Of a stretch of DNA of 64,000 bases, positions 54,717 through 64,000 are shown piece by piece (the first letter of the stretch is position 1; every line of letters begins with the position of its first letter). Source of the stretch: Lutibacter maritimus (GTDB taxonomy: Bacteria; Bacteroidota; Bacteroidia; Flavobacteriales; Flavobacteriaceae); the NCBI RefSeq assembly GCF_900116115.1, contig NZ_FOZP01000006.1, positions 124,001 to 188,000 of the forward strand, read 5' to 3'. The notes beneath the pieces were generated by a model that had not been told where the DNA came from, did not search any database, and was given only the letters and a program-made list of their open reading frames with translations. A program made the position numbers and the translations under genes.

Positions 54717-55646
54717 ATGAATATAGTAATATACGGAACCGGTGGCGTTGGCGGTTATTTTGGAGCAAGACTTGCACAAGCAGGAAATAACGTAACATTT
54801 ATTGCGCGAGGCAAACATTTAGCAACCATACAAAAAAATGGTTTAAAATTAATAAGTCCTAAAGGAGATTGTTTAATTTATCCGGCAAATGTGACTGATT
54901 CAATAGCCCAAATAAACAACATTGATTTAGTTTTAGTGTGTGTAAAAACTTGGCAGTTAAAAGATGTTGCCAAAAAAATTAATAAAAATATTAATGAAAA
55001 AACCGTTGTAATTTCATTATTAAATGGTGTTGAAAACCAAGATATACTAATTTCAGAAATTAATAAAAAACATATTATTGGTGGCTTGTGCAAAGTAATT
55101 AGTAAGGTTAAAGATTTTGGAGTTATACACCACATTTCCTATGAACCAACTATAATTTTTGGTGAACTAAATCACGAAAAATCTCAAAGAGCAATTAAAA
55201 TTGAACAAGTTTTAAAAAATGCAGGAATAAACACTATTTTGTCTGATGATATTCAAAAAGAGATTTGGACAAAATTTTTATACATTACAACAGTTAGCGC
55301 CATTGGTGCACTAACGCGCACGTATGTTGATGAAATGGTTGCTTTGCCTGAAATAAAAAAAATAATGTACAAAACAGCTGAAGAAATTTTAGCCATTGCA
55401 AACGCAAAAGACATAAATATTAATAAAGAAACTATTGAAACCCAATTTAAAATAATAGAAAATCAACCTCCAAAAACAACATCGTCTTTGCAACGAGATA
55501 TTATGGATGGAAAGCCCTCTGAGTTAGAGTCTCAAAACGGAACAATTGTTAGATTGGGCAAAGAATTAGGAATTCCAACACCAACAAACGATTTTATATA
55601 TTTTTGTTTATTACCACAAGAAAAAAAGGCAAGACAATTATGCTAA
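54717..55646 (+). CDS. panE: 2-dehydropantoate 2-reductase
   Basis: 309 residues: NADP site GTGGVGGYFGARLAQAGNNV, catalytic Lys in KEIWTKFLYITTVSAIGALTR (about 179-199) and SSLQRDIMDGKPSELESQNG (catalytic Asp/Glu region). Ketopantoate to pantoate for pantothenate/CoA synthesis. Convergent with the DMT gene, overlapping by 9 bp. Confidence 0.93.
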   Translation: MNIVIYGTGGVGGYFGARLAQAGNNVTFIARGKHLATIQKNGLKLISPKGDCLIYPANVTDSIAQINNIDLVLVCVKTWQLKDVAKKINKNINEKTVVISLLNGVENQDILISEINKKHIIGGLCKVISKVKDFGVIHHISYEPTIIFGELNHEKSQRAIKIEQVLKNAGINTILSDDIQKEIWTKFLYITTVSAIGALTRTYVDEMVALPEIKKIMYKTAEEILAIANAKDININKETIETQFKIIENQPPKTTSSLQRDIMDGKPSELESQNGTIVRLGKELGIPTPTNDFIYFCLLPQEKKARQLC

Positions 55647-56546
55647 TTTCGGTTTTTTACTAATCATATAAACTCCAAAAACAACTAATATACAACTGGC
55701 AATTTTAACCAAATTAATATCTTGGGCATATTCATCATTTCCAAAAACATAAGCATATAAGCTCACTAAAATAAAACTTAAAACTGGTTGCAAATAAATA
55801 TAACTTCCGTTAACTGAAGGAGGCACATAGTTAAGTGCGTAAATATTAAATAAATAGGTAAAAAAAGTTGTTCCAATAATAACAAAAGCAATTGCCAAAT
55901 AAGTGTTTGTAGTAAATCCATTAAAGTTTGTTGCCAATAAATCATTTATTCCAAACGGAAATACAAAAATAAGTCCAAATAAAAATACCCAGCTTATAAC
56001 TGTGATTGCTTTATATTTTTTCATTAAAGGTTTTACCAATACTAAATACAAACCGTAAGAACAAGCATTTAAAAACACAAATAAATTCCCTAAAAAAGAA
56101 CTTGTTCCTACTGCATTTTTCCCATAAACTATTAAAATTACGGCTCCAATAGCTCCTATTAAAATTCCAATATATTTATTTTTGGTTATTTTTTCTTTTA
56201 AAATAAATGCACTTAAAATTAAAACAATTACTGGAGTAGCAGTCATAATTATTGAAGCATCAATGGGCGAAGTCAAGCTTAAACCATGAAAAAAAAGTAA
56301 CATATTTGTTGAAATACCAAACAATCCGCAAAAAGCTAGTAAAACAATATCCTTCTTTTTAACCTTCTCTTTTACAAACTGTTTTACAATCCAAAATAAA
56401 ATTCCAGCAACAATAATTCTTAATAATACTAAAGCAGATGCGCCAATTTTATCGGGCATTAAACCTTTTGCAATTAAAAAATTAGCGCCATAAATAATGT
56501 TAGCTCCTAAAAGTGCTAAATGTGCTTTGTAGTTATTATCAGTCAA
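55638..56546 (-). CDS. EamA/DMT-family transporter
   Basis: 302 residues, ten helices, two EamA repeats. LALLGANIIYGANFLIAKGL at the start and NYVPPSVNGSYIYLQPVLSF in the second repeat. Substrate unknown. Own unit, 85 bp after the patatin gene's distal end on the same strand. Confidence 0.9.
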   Translation of the reverse strand: MTDNNYKAHLALLGANIIYGANFLIAKGLMPDKIGASALVLLRIIVAGILFWIVKQFVKEKVKKKDIVLLAFCGLFGISTNMLLFFHGLSLTSPIDASIIMTATPVIVLILSAFILKEKITKNKYIGILIGAIGAVILIVYGKNAVGTSSFLGNLFVFLNACSYGLYLVLVKPLMKKYKAITVISWVFLFGLIFVFPFGINDLLATNFNGFTTNTYLAIAFVIIGTTFFTYLFNIYALNYVPPSVNGSYIYLQPVLSFILVSLYAYVFGNDEYAQDINLVKIASCILVVFGVYMISKKPKLA

Positions 56547-56631
56547 ATTATTAAATACTATATTTCAATTTTGAAAAGTACAAATTAACATAAAATTATT
56601 ACCAACTAAAGTACCCTTTACTAATATTAAA

Positions 56632-57399
56632 TTAGCTGACTGCTTTTAAAATTAGTTTTATTTCTTTTTTAGCTAATTCATAACCTAAATCGTAGGCTTT
56701 TTTTACAGCATTTCCGTCTAACACACCAATTTTATTTAATTCCACAGGAGCAAACACATAATTGCATTGATTAAATTTTTTCACATTAACTGCATCCAAA
56801 CCAATATGATATACTCTATATAAAAGTTTTAATGATGAATTTATTTCAGATTTATCAATTTTTGCAACTGGGTTTACAAAACTTCCCATTATAATATCAC
56901 AATCTAACAATGGTTCAATGGGAAAATTATTTAAAATACCTCCATCAGAATATAAATTTTCTTCAATTTCAATTGGCGAAAAAATTGGTGGTAAAGCTGA
57001 CGAAGCAATTAATGGTTTTATCAATTCTCCAGAATTAAAAAAATCAAGTTTTCCTTCAATTAAATTAGTAGCTGTAACGGTTAATGGATATTTTAAACTT
57101 TCAAAAGAATTATCAGGAAAAAACTTTTTAAAAAACAAGGCATATTTATCGCTATCCATAATACCAGGTTTATTCATTGCATACAATGATAATTTTAACA
57201 AAGGAGTTTGTTCAAAAAAAGATAGCATTTCTTTTGGACTATAACCTGCAGCATATAGCGCAGAAACCAACGCGCCCGCAGATGTTCCAGCAACTTTTGT
57301 GGGCACAATATTATTATCAAGCAAAACTTGAATAAACCCAATATGAGCGATTGCTCTAACGCCTCCGCCCGATAAAACTAATCCAATTTTTTGTGCCAT
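56632..57399 (-). CDS. Soluble patatin-like phospholipase
   Basis: 255 residues from MAQKIGLVLSGGGVRAIAHIG. GTSAGALVSALYAAG holds the nucleophile Ser, and YSDGGILNNFPIEP the catalytic Asp. No signal peptide and no barrel domain, unlike the patatin at 34684-36900. Lipid hydrolase, RssA/YlbK type. ATG at 57399 preferred over an upstream in-frame ATG at 57420. Confidence 0.92.
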   Translation of the reverse strand: MAQKIGLVLSGGGVRAIAHIGFIQVLLDNNIVPTKVAGTSAGALVSALYAAGYSPKEMLSFFEQTPLLKLSLYAMNKPGIMDSDKYALFFKKFFPDNSFESLKYPLTVTATNLIEGKLDFFNSGELIKPLIASSALPPIFSPIEIEENLYSDGGILNNFPIEPLLDCDIIMGSFVNPVAKIDKSEINSSLKLLYRVYHIGLDAVNVKKFNQCNYVFAPVELNKIGVLDGNAVKKAYDLGYELAKKEIKLILKAVS

Positions 57400-57486
57400 T
57401 TTTAATTTGTAATTAACCAAAAATACTAATTAAAATCAAAAAAAAGTTAACTAAAAAATAGACTTTACTATTTTCTATATAAAGCG

Positions 57487-57494
57487 TAACTTTG
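57487..57494 (+). promoter_or_regulatory. Candidate -7 box of leuS
   Basis: TAACTTTG matches TAnnTTTG, 25 bp before the ATG. No clear -33 element. Confidence 0.4.
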
Positions 57495-57519
57495 CGCTTT
57501 TAAAAAATGAATAGCAAAA

Positions 57520-60333
57520 ATGGAATACAATTTTAGAGAGATAGAAGCTAACTGGCAAAAATATTGGGCAGACAACCAAACATTTAAGGCAACAAACAAA
57601 TCCGATAAACCAAAATTTTATGTATTAGATATGTTTCCTTATCCTTCTGGCGCAGGACTGCACGTTGGTCATCCACTGGGTTATATTGCATCAGATATTT
57701 ACGCGCGTTACAAACGTCATAAAGGATATAATGTATTGCATCCTCAAGGATATGATTCATTTGGTTTGCCAGCAGAACAATATGCTATTCAAACAGGGCA
57801 ACATCCTGCAATTACTACTGAAGCTAATATTGCCACTTACAGAAAACAATTAGATAAAATTGGTTTTTCATTTGATTGGTCACGTGAAGTAAGAACTTCC
57901 GATCCTACTTATTATAAATGGACACAGTGGATTTTTATTCAATTATTTAATTCGTGGTATAACAAAACAAGTGATAAGGCTGAAGATATTTCAACACTAA
58001 TTTCAATTTTTGAGGTTGAAGGAAATGCAGCTGTTAAAGCAGCTTGTGATGATGAAATTACAATTTTTTCTGCGGATGATTGGAAAAACTACTCAGAAGA
58101 AGAAAAACAACATATATTATTAAAATACCGATTAACATTTTTATCAGAAACCGAAGTTAACTGGTGTCCTGCATTAGGAACTGTTTTAGCAAATGATGAA
58201 ATTGTAAACGGAGTTTCTGAACGTGGCGGACACACAGTTGTACGTAAAAAAATGATGCAATGGAGTATGCGAATTACTGCCTATGCACAACGTTTATTAG
58301 ATGGATTGGCAAAAATTGATTGGCCACAACCTTTAAAAGATTCCCAAACATATTGGATTGGAAGATCTGAAGGCGCAATGGTTTCTTTTAATATTGATGG
58401 TTTTGAAGATAAGATAGACGTATTTACTACCAGACCTGATACTATTTTTGGTGTTAGCTTTATGACACTGGCTCCAGAACATGAGTTGGTTACAAAAATA
58501 ACAACTACCGAACAAAAAGAAGCTGTTGAGGCTTATGTGAAAGCTACAGCAAAACGTAGTGAATTAGAACGCATGGCCGATGTAAAAACCATTTCGGGTG
58601 TATTTACTGGCGCTTATGCATTACATCCTTTTACTGGCGAAAAAGTGCAAATTTGGATTGGCGATTATGTATTAGCTGGTTATGGAACTGGTGCTGTAAT
58701 GGCGGTTCCTTGTGGCGATGACCGCGATTATGCTTTTGCAAAACATTTTGGTATTGAAATCATTAATATTTTTGAAGATGTAGATATTTCAGAAGAAGCT
58801 TTTACAGATAAAGAAAACTCTGTAATTGCAAATTCAGATTTTTTAAATGGTTTGCCTTATAAAAAAGCAATGAAAACTATTATCTATGAAATTGAAAAAC
58901 GTGGTTTTGGTTATGGAAAAATAAATTACCGTTTGCGCGATGCTGTTTTTAGCCGCCAACGTTATTGGGGCGAGCCTTTTCCAGTGTATTACAAAAACGG
59001 TTTACCGCAAATGATTGACAAACAATATTTGCCAATTGTATTGCCAGAAGTGGAAAAATATTTACCTACTGAAGATGGAAAACCACCATTAGGAAACGCA
59101 ACAACTTGGGCTTGGGATACTGTTAAAAACGCAGTCGTTTCAAATGAATTGATTAATAATGAAACTGTTTTTCCTTTAGAATTAAATACTATGCCAGGTT
59201 GGGCAGGAAGTTCATCATATTTTAATAGATATATGGATCCTGAAAATACGGAAGAATTTGTAAGTAAAGAAGCGGTGGAATATTGGCAAGATGTAGATTT
59301 ATACATTGGTGGTAGCGAGCATGCAACCGGACATTTATTGTATTCTCGTTTTTGGCAAAAATTCTTGTTTGATAAAGGAATTTTACCTGTTGATGAATAT
59401 GCTAAAAAACTAATTAACCAAGGAATGATTACCGGGACTTCTGCTTTTGTTTATAGAGTTGAAGGAGAAAATAAATTTGTTTCAAAAGGTTTAATTGGAG
59501 ATTTAAAAGTACAACCAATCCATTCAGATGTTTCTTTTGTAAATGCTTCAGATGAATTAGATATTGAGGCATTTAAAAACTGGAGAGAAGAATATAAAGA
59601 TGCAGAGTTTGTGTTGGAGGATGGAAAATACATTGTTGGTCGTGAGGTTGAAAAAATGAGTAAATCTAAATACAATGTTGTAAACCCTGATCAAATTTGT
59701 GAAGAATATGGCGCAGATAGTTTGCGTTTGTTCGAAATGTTTTTAGGTCCGTTAGAACAATCTAAACCTTGGAAAACTTCAGGAATTTCAGGTGTGTATA
59801 GTTTCTTAAAAAAATTATGGAAATTGTATATTGTTGATGGAGAGTTTTCTGTTTCTGATGAAAATCCTACTCCAGAAGAATTAAAAACATTGCACAAAAC
59901 CATTAAAAAAGTAGAAGAAGATATTGCTAATTTTTCATTCAACACATCGGTTTCAACATTTATGATTGCAGTAAATGAGTTAACTGCTTTAAAATGTAAT
60001 AAAAGAGCAATTTTAGAACCTTTAGCTATTATTATTGAGCCTTATGCACCACATATTGCAGAAGAATTATGGAAAAATTTAGGACATACAACATCTATTT
60101 CAACAGCTGATTTTCCAGTTTTTAAACCAGAATATTTGGTTGAGAACAGTAAAGAATATCCTGTTTCATTCAATGGAAAAATGCGGTTTAAAATAGAATT
60201 GCCATTAAATTTATCAATAAAAGAAATTGAAGAAATAGTAATGACTCATGAAAAAACACAAGAACAATTACAAGGAAAAACACCTAAAAAAGTAATTATT
60301 GTTCCTGGTAAAATAATAAATATAGTAGGATAA
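57520..60333 (+). CDS. leuS: Leucyl-tRNA synthetase
   Basis: 937 residues. HIGH-type motif PYPSGAGLHVGHPLGYIASD, KMSKS motif VEKMSKSKYNVVNPDQ and the CP1 editing domain (TTRPDTIFGVSFMTLAPEHE; GYGTGAVMAVPCGDDRDYAFA). An insert of about 60 residues after SWYNKTSDKAEDI is seen, as commonly in Bacteroidota LeuRS. Followed by a strong terminator. Confidence 0.98.
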   Translation: MEYNFREIEANWQKYWADNQTFKATNKSDKPKFYVLDMFPYPSGAGLHVGHPLGYIASDIYARYKRHKGYNVLHPQGYDSFGLPAEQYAIQTGQHPAITTEANIATYRKQLDKIGFSFDWSREVRTSDPTYYKWTQWIFIQLFNSWYNKTSDKAEDISTLISIFEVEGNAAVKAACDDEITIFSADDWKNYSEEEKQHILLKYRLTFLSETEVNWCPALGTVLANDEIVNGVSERGGHTVVRKKMMQWSMRITAYAQRLLDGLAKIDWPQPLKDSQTYWIGRSEGAMVSFNIDGFEDKIDVFTTRPDTIFGVSFMTLAPEHELVTKITTTEQKEAVEAYVKATAKRSELERMADVKTISGVFTGAYALHPFTGEKVQIWIGDYVLAGYGTGAVMAVPCGDDRDYAFAKHFGIEIINIFEDVDISEEAFTDKENSVIANSDFLNGLPYKKAMKTIIYEIEKRGFGYGKINYRLRDAVFSRQRYWGEPFPVYYKNGLPQMIDKQYLPIVLPEVEKYLPTEDGKPPLGNATTWAWDTVKNAVVSNELINNETVFPLELNTMPGWAGSSSYFNRYMDPENTEEFVSKEAVEYWQDVDLYIGGSEHATGHLLYSRFWQKFLFDKGILPVDEYAKKLINQGMITGTSAFVYRVEGENKFVSKGLIGDLKVQPIHSDVSFVNASDELDIEAFKNWREEYKDAEFVLEDGKYIVGREVEKMSKSKYNVVNPDQICEEYGADSLRLFEMFLGPLEQSKPWKTSGISGVYSFLKKLWKLYIVDGEFSVSDENPTPEELKTLHKTIKKVEEDIANFSFNTSVSTFMIAVNELTALKCNKRAILEPLAIIIEPYAPHIAEELWKNLGHTTSISTADFPVFKPEYLVENSKEYPVSFNGKMRFKIELPLNLSIKEIEEIVMTHEKTQEQLQGKTPKKVIIVPGKIINIVG

Positions 60334-60337
60334 ATCA

Positions 60338-60374
60338 ATAGAAACTCTAAACTTAGTTTAGAGTTTCTATTTTA
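60338..60374 (+). terminator. Terminator of leuS
   Basis: 15-bp perfect stem ATAGAAACTCTAAAC / GTTTAGAGTTTCTAT with TTA loop, then T4. Four bp after the leuS stop. The SemiSWEET start is 10 bp further, so some read-through is possible. Confidence 0.85.
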
Positions 60375-60383
60375 AAATATAAA

Positions 60384-60641
60384 ATGATAAATAAATTTGA
60401 AATTATTGGATTAATAGCAGCTACTTTAACAACAGCTGCTTTTGTTCCTCAGGTTTATAAAGCTTGGAAAACTAAATCTACAAAAAGCTTATCATTACCA
60501 ATGTACCTCATTTTTTTTGTAGGTATTATGTTATGGCTTGTTTACGGTTTTCATTTAAACAGTTTGGCCATGATACTTTCAAATATTGTTACAGGAATTT
60601 TAACTTTAATACTAATTCTTTTAAAACTAAAATATAAATAA
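60384..60641 (+). CDS. SemiSWEET-family sugar transporter
   Basis: 85 residues, three helices, one PQ-loop: TTAAFVPQVYKAWKTKSTKSLSLPMYLIF spans residues 16-44. Half-size bacterial homologue of SWEET uniporters; works as a dimer. Directly after the leuS terminator. Confidence 0.93.
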   Translation: MINKFEIIGLIAATLTTAAFVPQVYKAWKTKSTKSLSLPMYLIFFVGIMLWLVYGFHLNSLAMILSNIVTGILTLILILLKLKYK

Positions 60642-60707
60642 TTTAGTTGGTACATTTGTTGTTAAATAGACTGTAATTTATTACTTATATTTACTACAAA
60701 TTACAAT

Positions 60708-62168
60708 ATGAAACTTAAGCAACTTTCTTTACGTATTCGTATATTCTTAGCAATGATATTGTTAATATTGTTGGCCTCAATATTAATTGCAGCGGTAACA
60801 ATTTACCAATACAAAGAGCAAACAAATGAATATAATCAAGGTAGATTAGAACGTAAAGAAGAATCAGTACAAGCATCAATTAATTATTGGCTAAATAGCG
60901 GAAACGGTAATACTTTCCCTTTAGAAACTAAAAATTTACCTTTTATTTTTAAAGATAAAGTTTATGAAATTGCTGATATTGAAAAATTAGAAATTAATAT
61001 TTATGATTTAGAAGGAAATATTGTAAAAAGTTCACATTCTGGATTTGTAAAAAGCGATGCTCCTGATAAACTTCCTCAAGAAATATTATACGTGGTTAGC
61101 AATAGTTACGACCATAGATATGTGAATGATAAAATTGTAAATAACAACAACTTACAATCTTCCTACACCTTTATAACTGATAATAAATTTAAACCTATTG
61201 GAATTTTAAATTTACAATATGTACAAGACAATACAGATCAAGAAAGAGATTTAGAAGAATTTTTAGTTAGAATGGCTTATGTTTATTGCTTTATGTTTTT
61301 ATTAGCCATCGGTTTAGCATATTTTATTTCAAGCTATATTACCAGAAATATAAAAGCTGTAACTGATAAAATGCGGCAAACAAGTTTAAATAAAACAAAT
61401 GAAAAAATAATTTTAAACGATGCCAGTGTAGAAATTTCTACTTTGGTAAACGCATACAATCACATGGTTAATGAATTGGAAAAAAGCGCACTAAAATTAG
61501 CCAAAGGTGAACGTGAGCAAGCTTGGAGAGAAATGGCAAAACAAGTTGCTCACGAAATAAAAAATCCGTTAACCCCAATGCGATTAACCGTACAAAGTTT
61601 TCAACGAAAATTTGACCCAACTGATCCAAAAATTAATGAAAAATTAAATGAATTTAGCAAAGCCTTAATTCAACAAATTGATATTATGAGTTCAATAGCT
61701 TCTGCATTTTCCAACTTTGCTAAAATGCCATCACAAAACAGAGAAGAAATTGATGTGGTTGAAACTATAAAGCATGCCTTGGATATTTTTACTGAAGATT
61801 ATATTTCATTTTTCCCTAAACAACCTATAATAATAGCAAATTTAGATAAAAATCAACTGATAAGAATCGTAACTAATTTAGTAAAAAATGCCACTCAAGC
61901 ATTAGAAGAAATAGAAAATGAGAAAATTGAAGTTACTGTTTCTGAAAAAGAAAATAATGTAATTATTGTAGTTGCTGATAACGGAAAAGGAATTACAGAA
62001 AATGATAAAACAAAAGTTTTTGAGCCACAATTTACCACCAAATCTAGCGGAACTGGTTTAGGTTTAGCTATGGTTAAAAATATTGTAGAAGCTTACAACG
62101 GAACAATTACATTTACATCACAAGAAAACACTGGCACAGTATTTAAAATAATTTTACCTAAAAAATAA
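60708..62168 (+). CDS. NtrY-like sensor histidine kinase
   Basis: 486 residues. Two membrane helices (IFLAMILLILLASILIAAVTIYQY; MAYVYCFMFLLAIGLAYFISSYI) flank an extracytoplasmic sensor of about 155 residues; a HAMP domain follows. H-box VAHEIKNPLTPMRLTVQS with phospho-acceptor His, N-box NLVKNATQALEEI, G1 DNGKGI and G2 GTGLGLAMVKNIVEA. No response regulator gene adjoins. The enoyl-CoA hydratase ATG lies 5 bp after its stop. Confidence 0.93.
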   Translation: MKLKQLSLRIRIFLAMILLILLASILIAAVTIYQYKEQTNEYNQGRLERKEESVQASINYWLNSGNGNTFPLETKNLPFIFKDKVYEIADIEKLEINIYDLEGNIVKSSHSGFVKSDAPDKLPQEILYVVSNSYDHRYVNDKIVNNNNLQSSYTFITDNKFKPIGILNLQYVQDNTDQERDLEEFLVRMAYVYCFMFLLAIGLAYFISSYITRNIKAVTDKMRQTSLNKTNEKIILNDASVEISTLVNAYNHMVNELEKSALKLAKGEREQAWREMAKQVAHEIKNPLTPMRLTVQSFQRKFDPTDPKINEKLNEFSKALIQQIDIMSSIASAFSNFAKMPSQNREEIDVVETIKHALDIFTEDYISFFPKQPIIIANLDKNQLIRIVTNLVKNATQALEEIENEKIEVTVSEKENNVIIVVADNGKGITENDKTKVFEPQFTTKSSGTGLGLAMVKNIVEAYNGTITFTSQENTGTVFKIILPKK

Positions 62169-62173
62169 ATATC

Positions 62174-62950
62174 ATGAAATTTGAAAATTTAATAATAGAT
62201 AAAAAAAGAAACATTGGAATAATTACAATAAACAGACCTTCTAAGTTAAACGCTTTAAACAAAGCCACTATTGAAGAATTGCATATTGCCTTTAAAGTTT
62301 TAAATAAAAACATTGAAATTAAAACAATTATACTCACCGGAAGTGGCGAAAAAGCATTTGTAGCTGGCGCAGATATTTCTGAATTTGCCAATTTCAATAT
62401 TGAAGAAGGAACCGAATTGGCAAGAAAAGGTCACGAAATTCTATTTAATTTTGTTCAAAATCTAGAAACTCCAGTAATTGCTGCAGTAAATGGTTTTGCA
62501 TTGGGTGGTGGTTTAGAACTTGCAATGGCTGCACATTTTAGAGTAGCAAGTACCAATGCGAAAATGGGATTACCAGAAGTAAGTTTAGGTGTTATTCCTG
62601 GTTATGGAGGCACACAACGTTTACCGCAATTGGTTGGGAAAGGAAAAGCGATGGAAATGATTATGACTGCCGGAATGATTGGTGCTGAAGAAGCAAAAGA
62701 ATGGGGATTGGTAAATTATGTTGTAGACCAATCAGAATTAATTGCTTTTTGTGAAAAGTTAGCCGAAAAAATTACCAAAAATTCATCGGTTGCAATTTCG
62801 GCTGCCATAAAAGCCATAAATGCAAATTACACCAATGGAGTAAATGGTTTTAGTGTTGAAATTGAGCAATTTGGAGTAAGTTTTGGTACAAATGATTTTA
62901 AAGAAGGAACAACTGCCTTTTTAGATAAACGCAAACCAAACTTTGAATAA
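62174..62950 (+). CDS. Enoyl-CoA hydratase/isomerase family protein
   Basis: 258 residues, crotonase fold. GEKAFVAGADISEFANF and GFALGGGLELAMAAHFRVAS (oxyanion hole), then NAKMGLPEVSLGVIPGYGGT (two catalytic Glu positions). Typical 3-hydroxybutyryl-CoA dehydratase / enoyl-CoA hydratase. Probably cotranscribed with the kinase gene; start preceded by a close 5-bp gap. Confidence 0.93.
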   Translation: MKFENLIIDKKRNIGIITINRPSKLNALNKATIEELHIAFKVLNKNIEIKTIILTGSGEKAFVAGADISEFANFNIEEGTELARKGHEILFNFVQNLETPVIAAVNGFALGGGLELAMAAHFRVASTNAKMGLPEVSLGVIPGYGGTQRLPQLVGKGKAMEMIMTAGMIGAEEAKEWGLVNYVVDQSELIAFCEKLAEKITKNSSVAISAAIKAINANYTNGVNGFSVEIEQFGVSFGTNDFKEGTTAFLDKRKPNFE

Positions 62951-62978
62951 AAATCGTAAGTTTTCAAATTAATTTTAA

Positions 62979-63563
62979 ATGAACGCCCAACCTCTTCTCA
63001 ATTACATCAACAAATACATCAGTTTAACTGAGGAGGAAACGTTATTTTTAATTTCAAAAGTAACGTTTAGAAAATATTTAAAAGGACAATATATTGTGCA
63101 GCAAGGTGATATTTGCAAAAAACAATGTTTTATAATTTCAGGCTGCACAAAAACTTTTTATATGGATGCTGGCGGACAGGAACACATTGTTTTATTTGCC
63201 ATTGAAGATTGGTGGACATCCGATATGGGAAGTTTTATAACCCAAGCTCCTGCAGATTTTAATGTACAATGTATTGAAAATACTGAGCTTATTCAAATTA
63301 CATATGAAGATAATGAAGAAATACTTCGTGAAATTCCAAAATTAGAGCGTTTTTTTAGAAAAATTGTAGAATCTGCCTATGCAGCTTCTCAAAAAAGAAT
63401 TATTAGAAGTTTTAGCCTAACTGCTAAAGAACAATACCTTTTTTTTAAAGAGCAATATCCAACAATTGAGCAACGAGTACCCCAATATATGATTGCATCG
63501 TATCTTGGTATTACAAAAGAATTTTTTAGTAAAATAAAAAGTCAGCTTGCAATAGAAGAATAA
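62979..63563 (+). CDS. Crp/Fnr-family regulator
   Basis: 194 residues: beta-roll domain (FRKYLKGQYIVQQGDICKKQCFIISG across 30-55) and a short, divergent C-terminal helix-turn-helix (PQYMIASYLGITKEFFSKIKS). Only distantly like the two regulators of the Moco region. Followed after a 114-bp gap by a YceI-like gene; control of that gene is possible but not shown. Confidence 0.88.
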   Translation: MNAQPLLNYINKYISLTEEETLFLISKVTFRKYLKGQYIVQQGDICKKQCFIISGCTKTFYMDAGGQEHIVLFAIEDWWTSDMGSFITQAPADFNVQCIENTELIQITYEDNEEILREIPKLERFFRKIVESAYAASQKRIIRSFSLTAKEQYLFFKEQYPTIEQRVPQYMIASYLGITKEFFSKIKSQLAIEE

Positions 63564-63677
63564 AAATGTTAATCTATATTAACTATATTTAATAAGCTAC
63601 CTTTTTTTAATTTGTAAATTACTTACGCAACTTTGCATTAAATAATATTAATTTAATTTTATAAAAAACATAAGCAC

Positions 63678-64000
63678 ATGAAAACATTTAAAAATTTAGC
63701 GTTAATAGCACTTATTGCTGTTTTCACATTTTCATTTACAAAAGTAAATGCACAACAAAAAGAAATTAAAATTGCAAATAGTAACGTAATTTGGAAAGGA
63801 TACAAAGTTACAGGTTCTCATGAAGGAACAATTAGCTTAAAATCAGGATTTTTAACCTTTAATGACAACAAATTAACTGGAGGAGAATTTGTAATGGATA
63901 TGAATACTATTGTTACAACAGATTTACAAGGTGAATACAAAGGAAAATTAGAAGGACATTTAAAATCGGACGATTTTTTTGGTGTTGAAAAACACCCAAC
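63678..64000 (+). CDS. YceI-family protein (partial)
   Basis: Truncated by the right edge after 107 codons. Signal peptide LALIALIAVFTFSFTKVNAQ, then NSNVIWKGYKVTGSHEGTI and GGEFVMDMNTIVTTDLQ, GHLKSDDFFGVEKHPT. YceI proteins are periplasmic lipocalin-like isoprenoid-binding proteins. In flavobacteria a Crp-like gene often lies next to yceI. Confidence 0.9.
   Translation, partial: MKTFKNLALIALIAVFTFSFTKVNAQQKEIKIANSNVIWKGYKVTGSHEGTISLKSGFLTFNDNKLTGGEFVMDMNTIVTTDLQGEYKGKLEGHLKSDDFFGVEKHP

Noticed and set aside
1-64000. CRISPR arrays, tRNA or rRNA genes, insertion sequences, prophage
   Set aside because: No regular direct repeats, no tRNA-like or rRNA-like stretch in the short intergenic gaps, and no transposase or phage proteins were seen.

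Overview
The window is a stretch of an AT-rich chromosome from a Bacteroidota bacterium, almost certainly family Flavobacteriaceae. The evidence is the gliding and type IX secretion genes (sprA start, gldD, gldE), the gene order gldD-gldE-ssb-mutY-hup-rng, promoters of the TAnnTTTG (-7) type, A-rich leaders instead of Shine-Dalgarno sequences, and bL21 with a C-terminal extension. ctaA and a SCO protein point to aerobic respiration. The genus cannot be fixed from sequence reading alone. No rRNA, tRNA, CRISPR array, insertion sequence or prophage was seen.

Layout. 1-6.6 kb: start of sprA, then ruvA, maeB and queG (all minus). 6.6-21.6 kb: a molybdenum and sulfur region. It holds a cytoplasm-facing molybdopterin oxidoreductase with a fused FeS/NrfD membrane subunit, a nearly complete molybdenum-cofactor (Moco) pathway (moaA, moaC, moaD, moaE, moeA, moeB-like, mobA), an embedded DUF1835 gene, two Crp/Fnr regulators and a two-part YeeE/YedE sulfur transporter. 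The enzyme operon and the transporter/Moco operon have promoters with the same architecture: an 18-bp Crp-like palindrome, exactly 19 bp, then a -7 box. This suggests one regulon built around a single molybdoenzyme, probably acting on a sulfur compound. 21.7-40.1 kb is mostly core genome: ribosomal proteins L27 and L21, an M16 peptidase pair, heme A synthase, gliding genes, DNA repair, HU, RNase G, a patatin/BamA-like protein, UvrC and a PLP decarboxylase.

40.1-45.9 kb is an arsenic island of two head-to-tail minus-strand operons, each led by an ArsR gene. One has Acr3, an ArsC-like phosphatase-fold protein, a redox protein and DUF6428. The other has a redox protein, ArsP, ArsF-like and ArsG-like proteins and a 35-residue membrane peptide. 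Four of the proteins end in Cys-Cys tails. 46-54.6 kb: rseP, a SCO protein, then a canonical feoA-feoB-FeoB-associated peptide operon. This converges with a second, unusual operon: a DtxR regulator, a membrane-anchored DtxR-FeoA protein, and a FeoB split into separate GTPase and permease genes. Related palindromes precede both metal operons, suggesting shared metal-responsive control.

54.7-64 kb: panE, a DMT exporter, a soluble patatin, leuS, a SemiSWEET sugar transporter, an orphan NtrY-like histidine kinase followed 5 bp later by an enoyl-CoA hydratase, a Crp/Fnr regulator and the start of a YceI-family gene.
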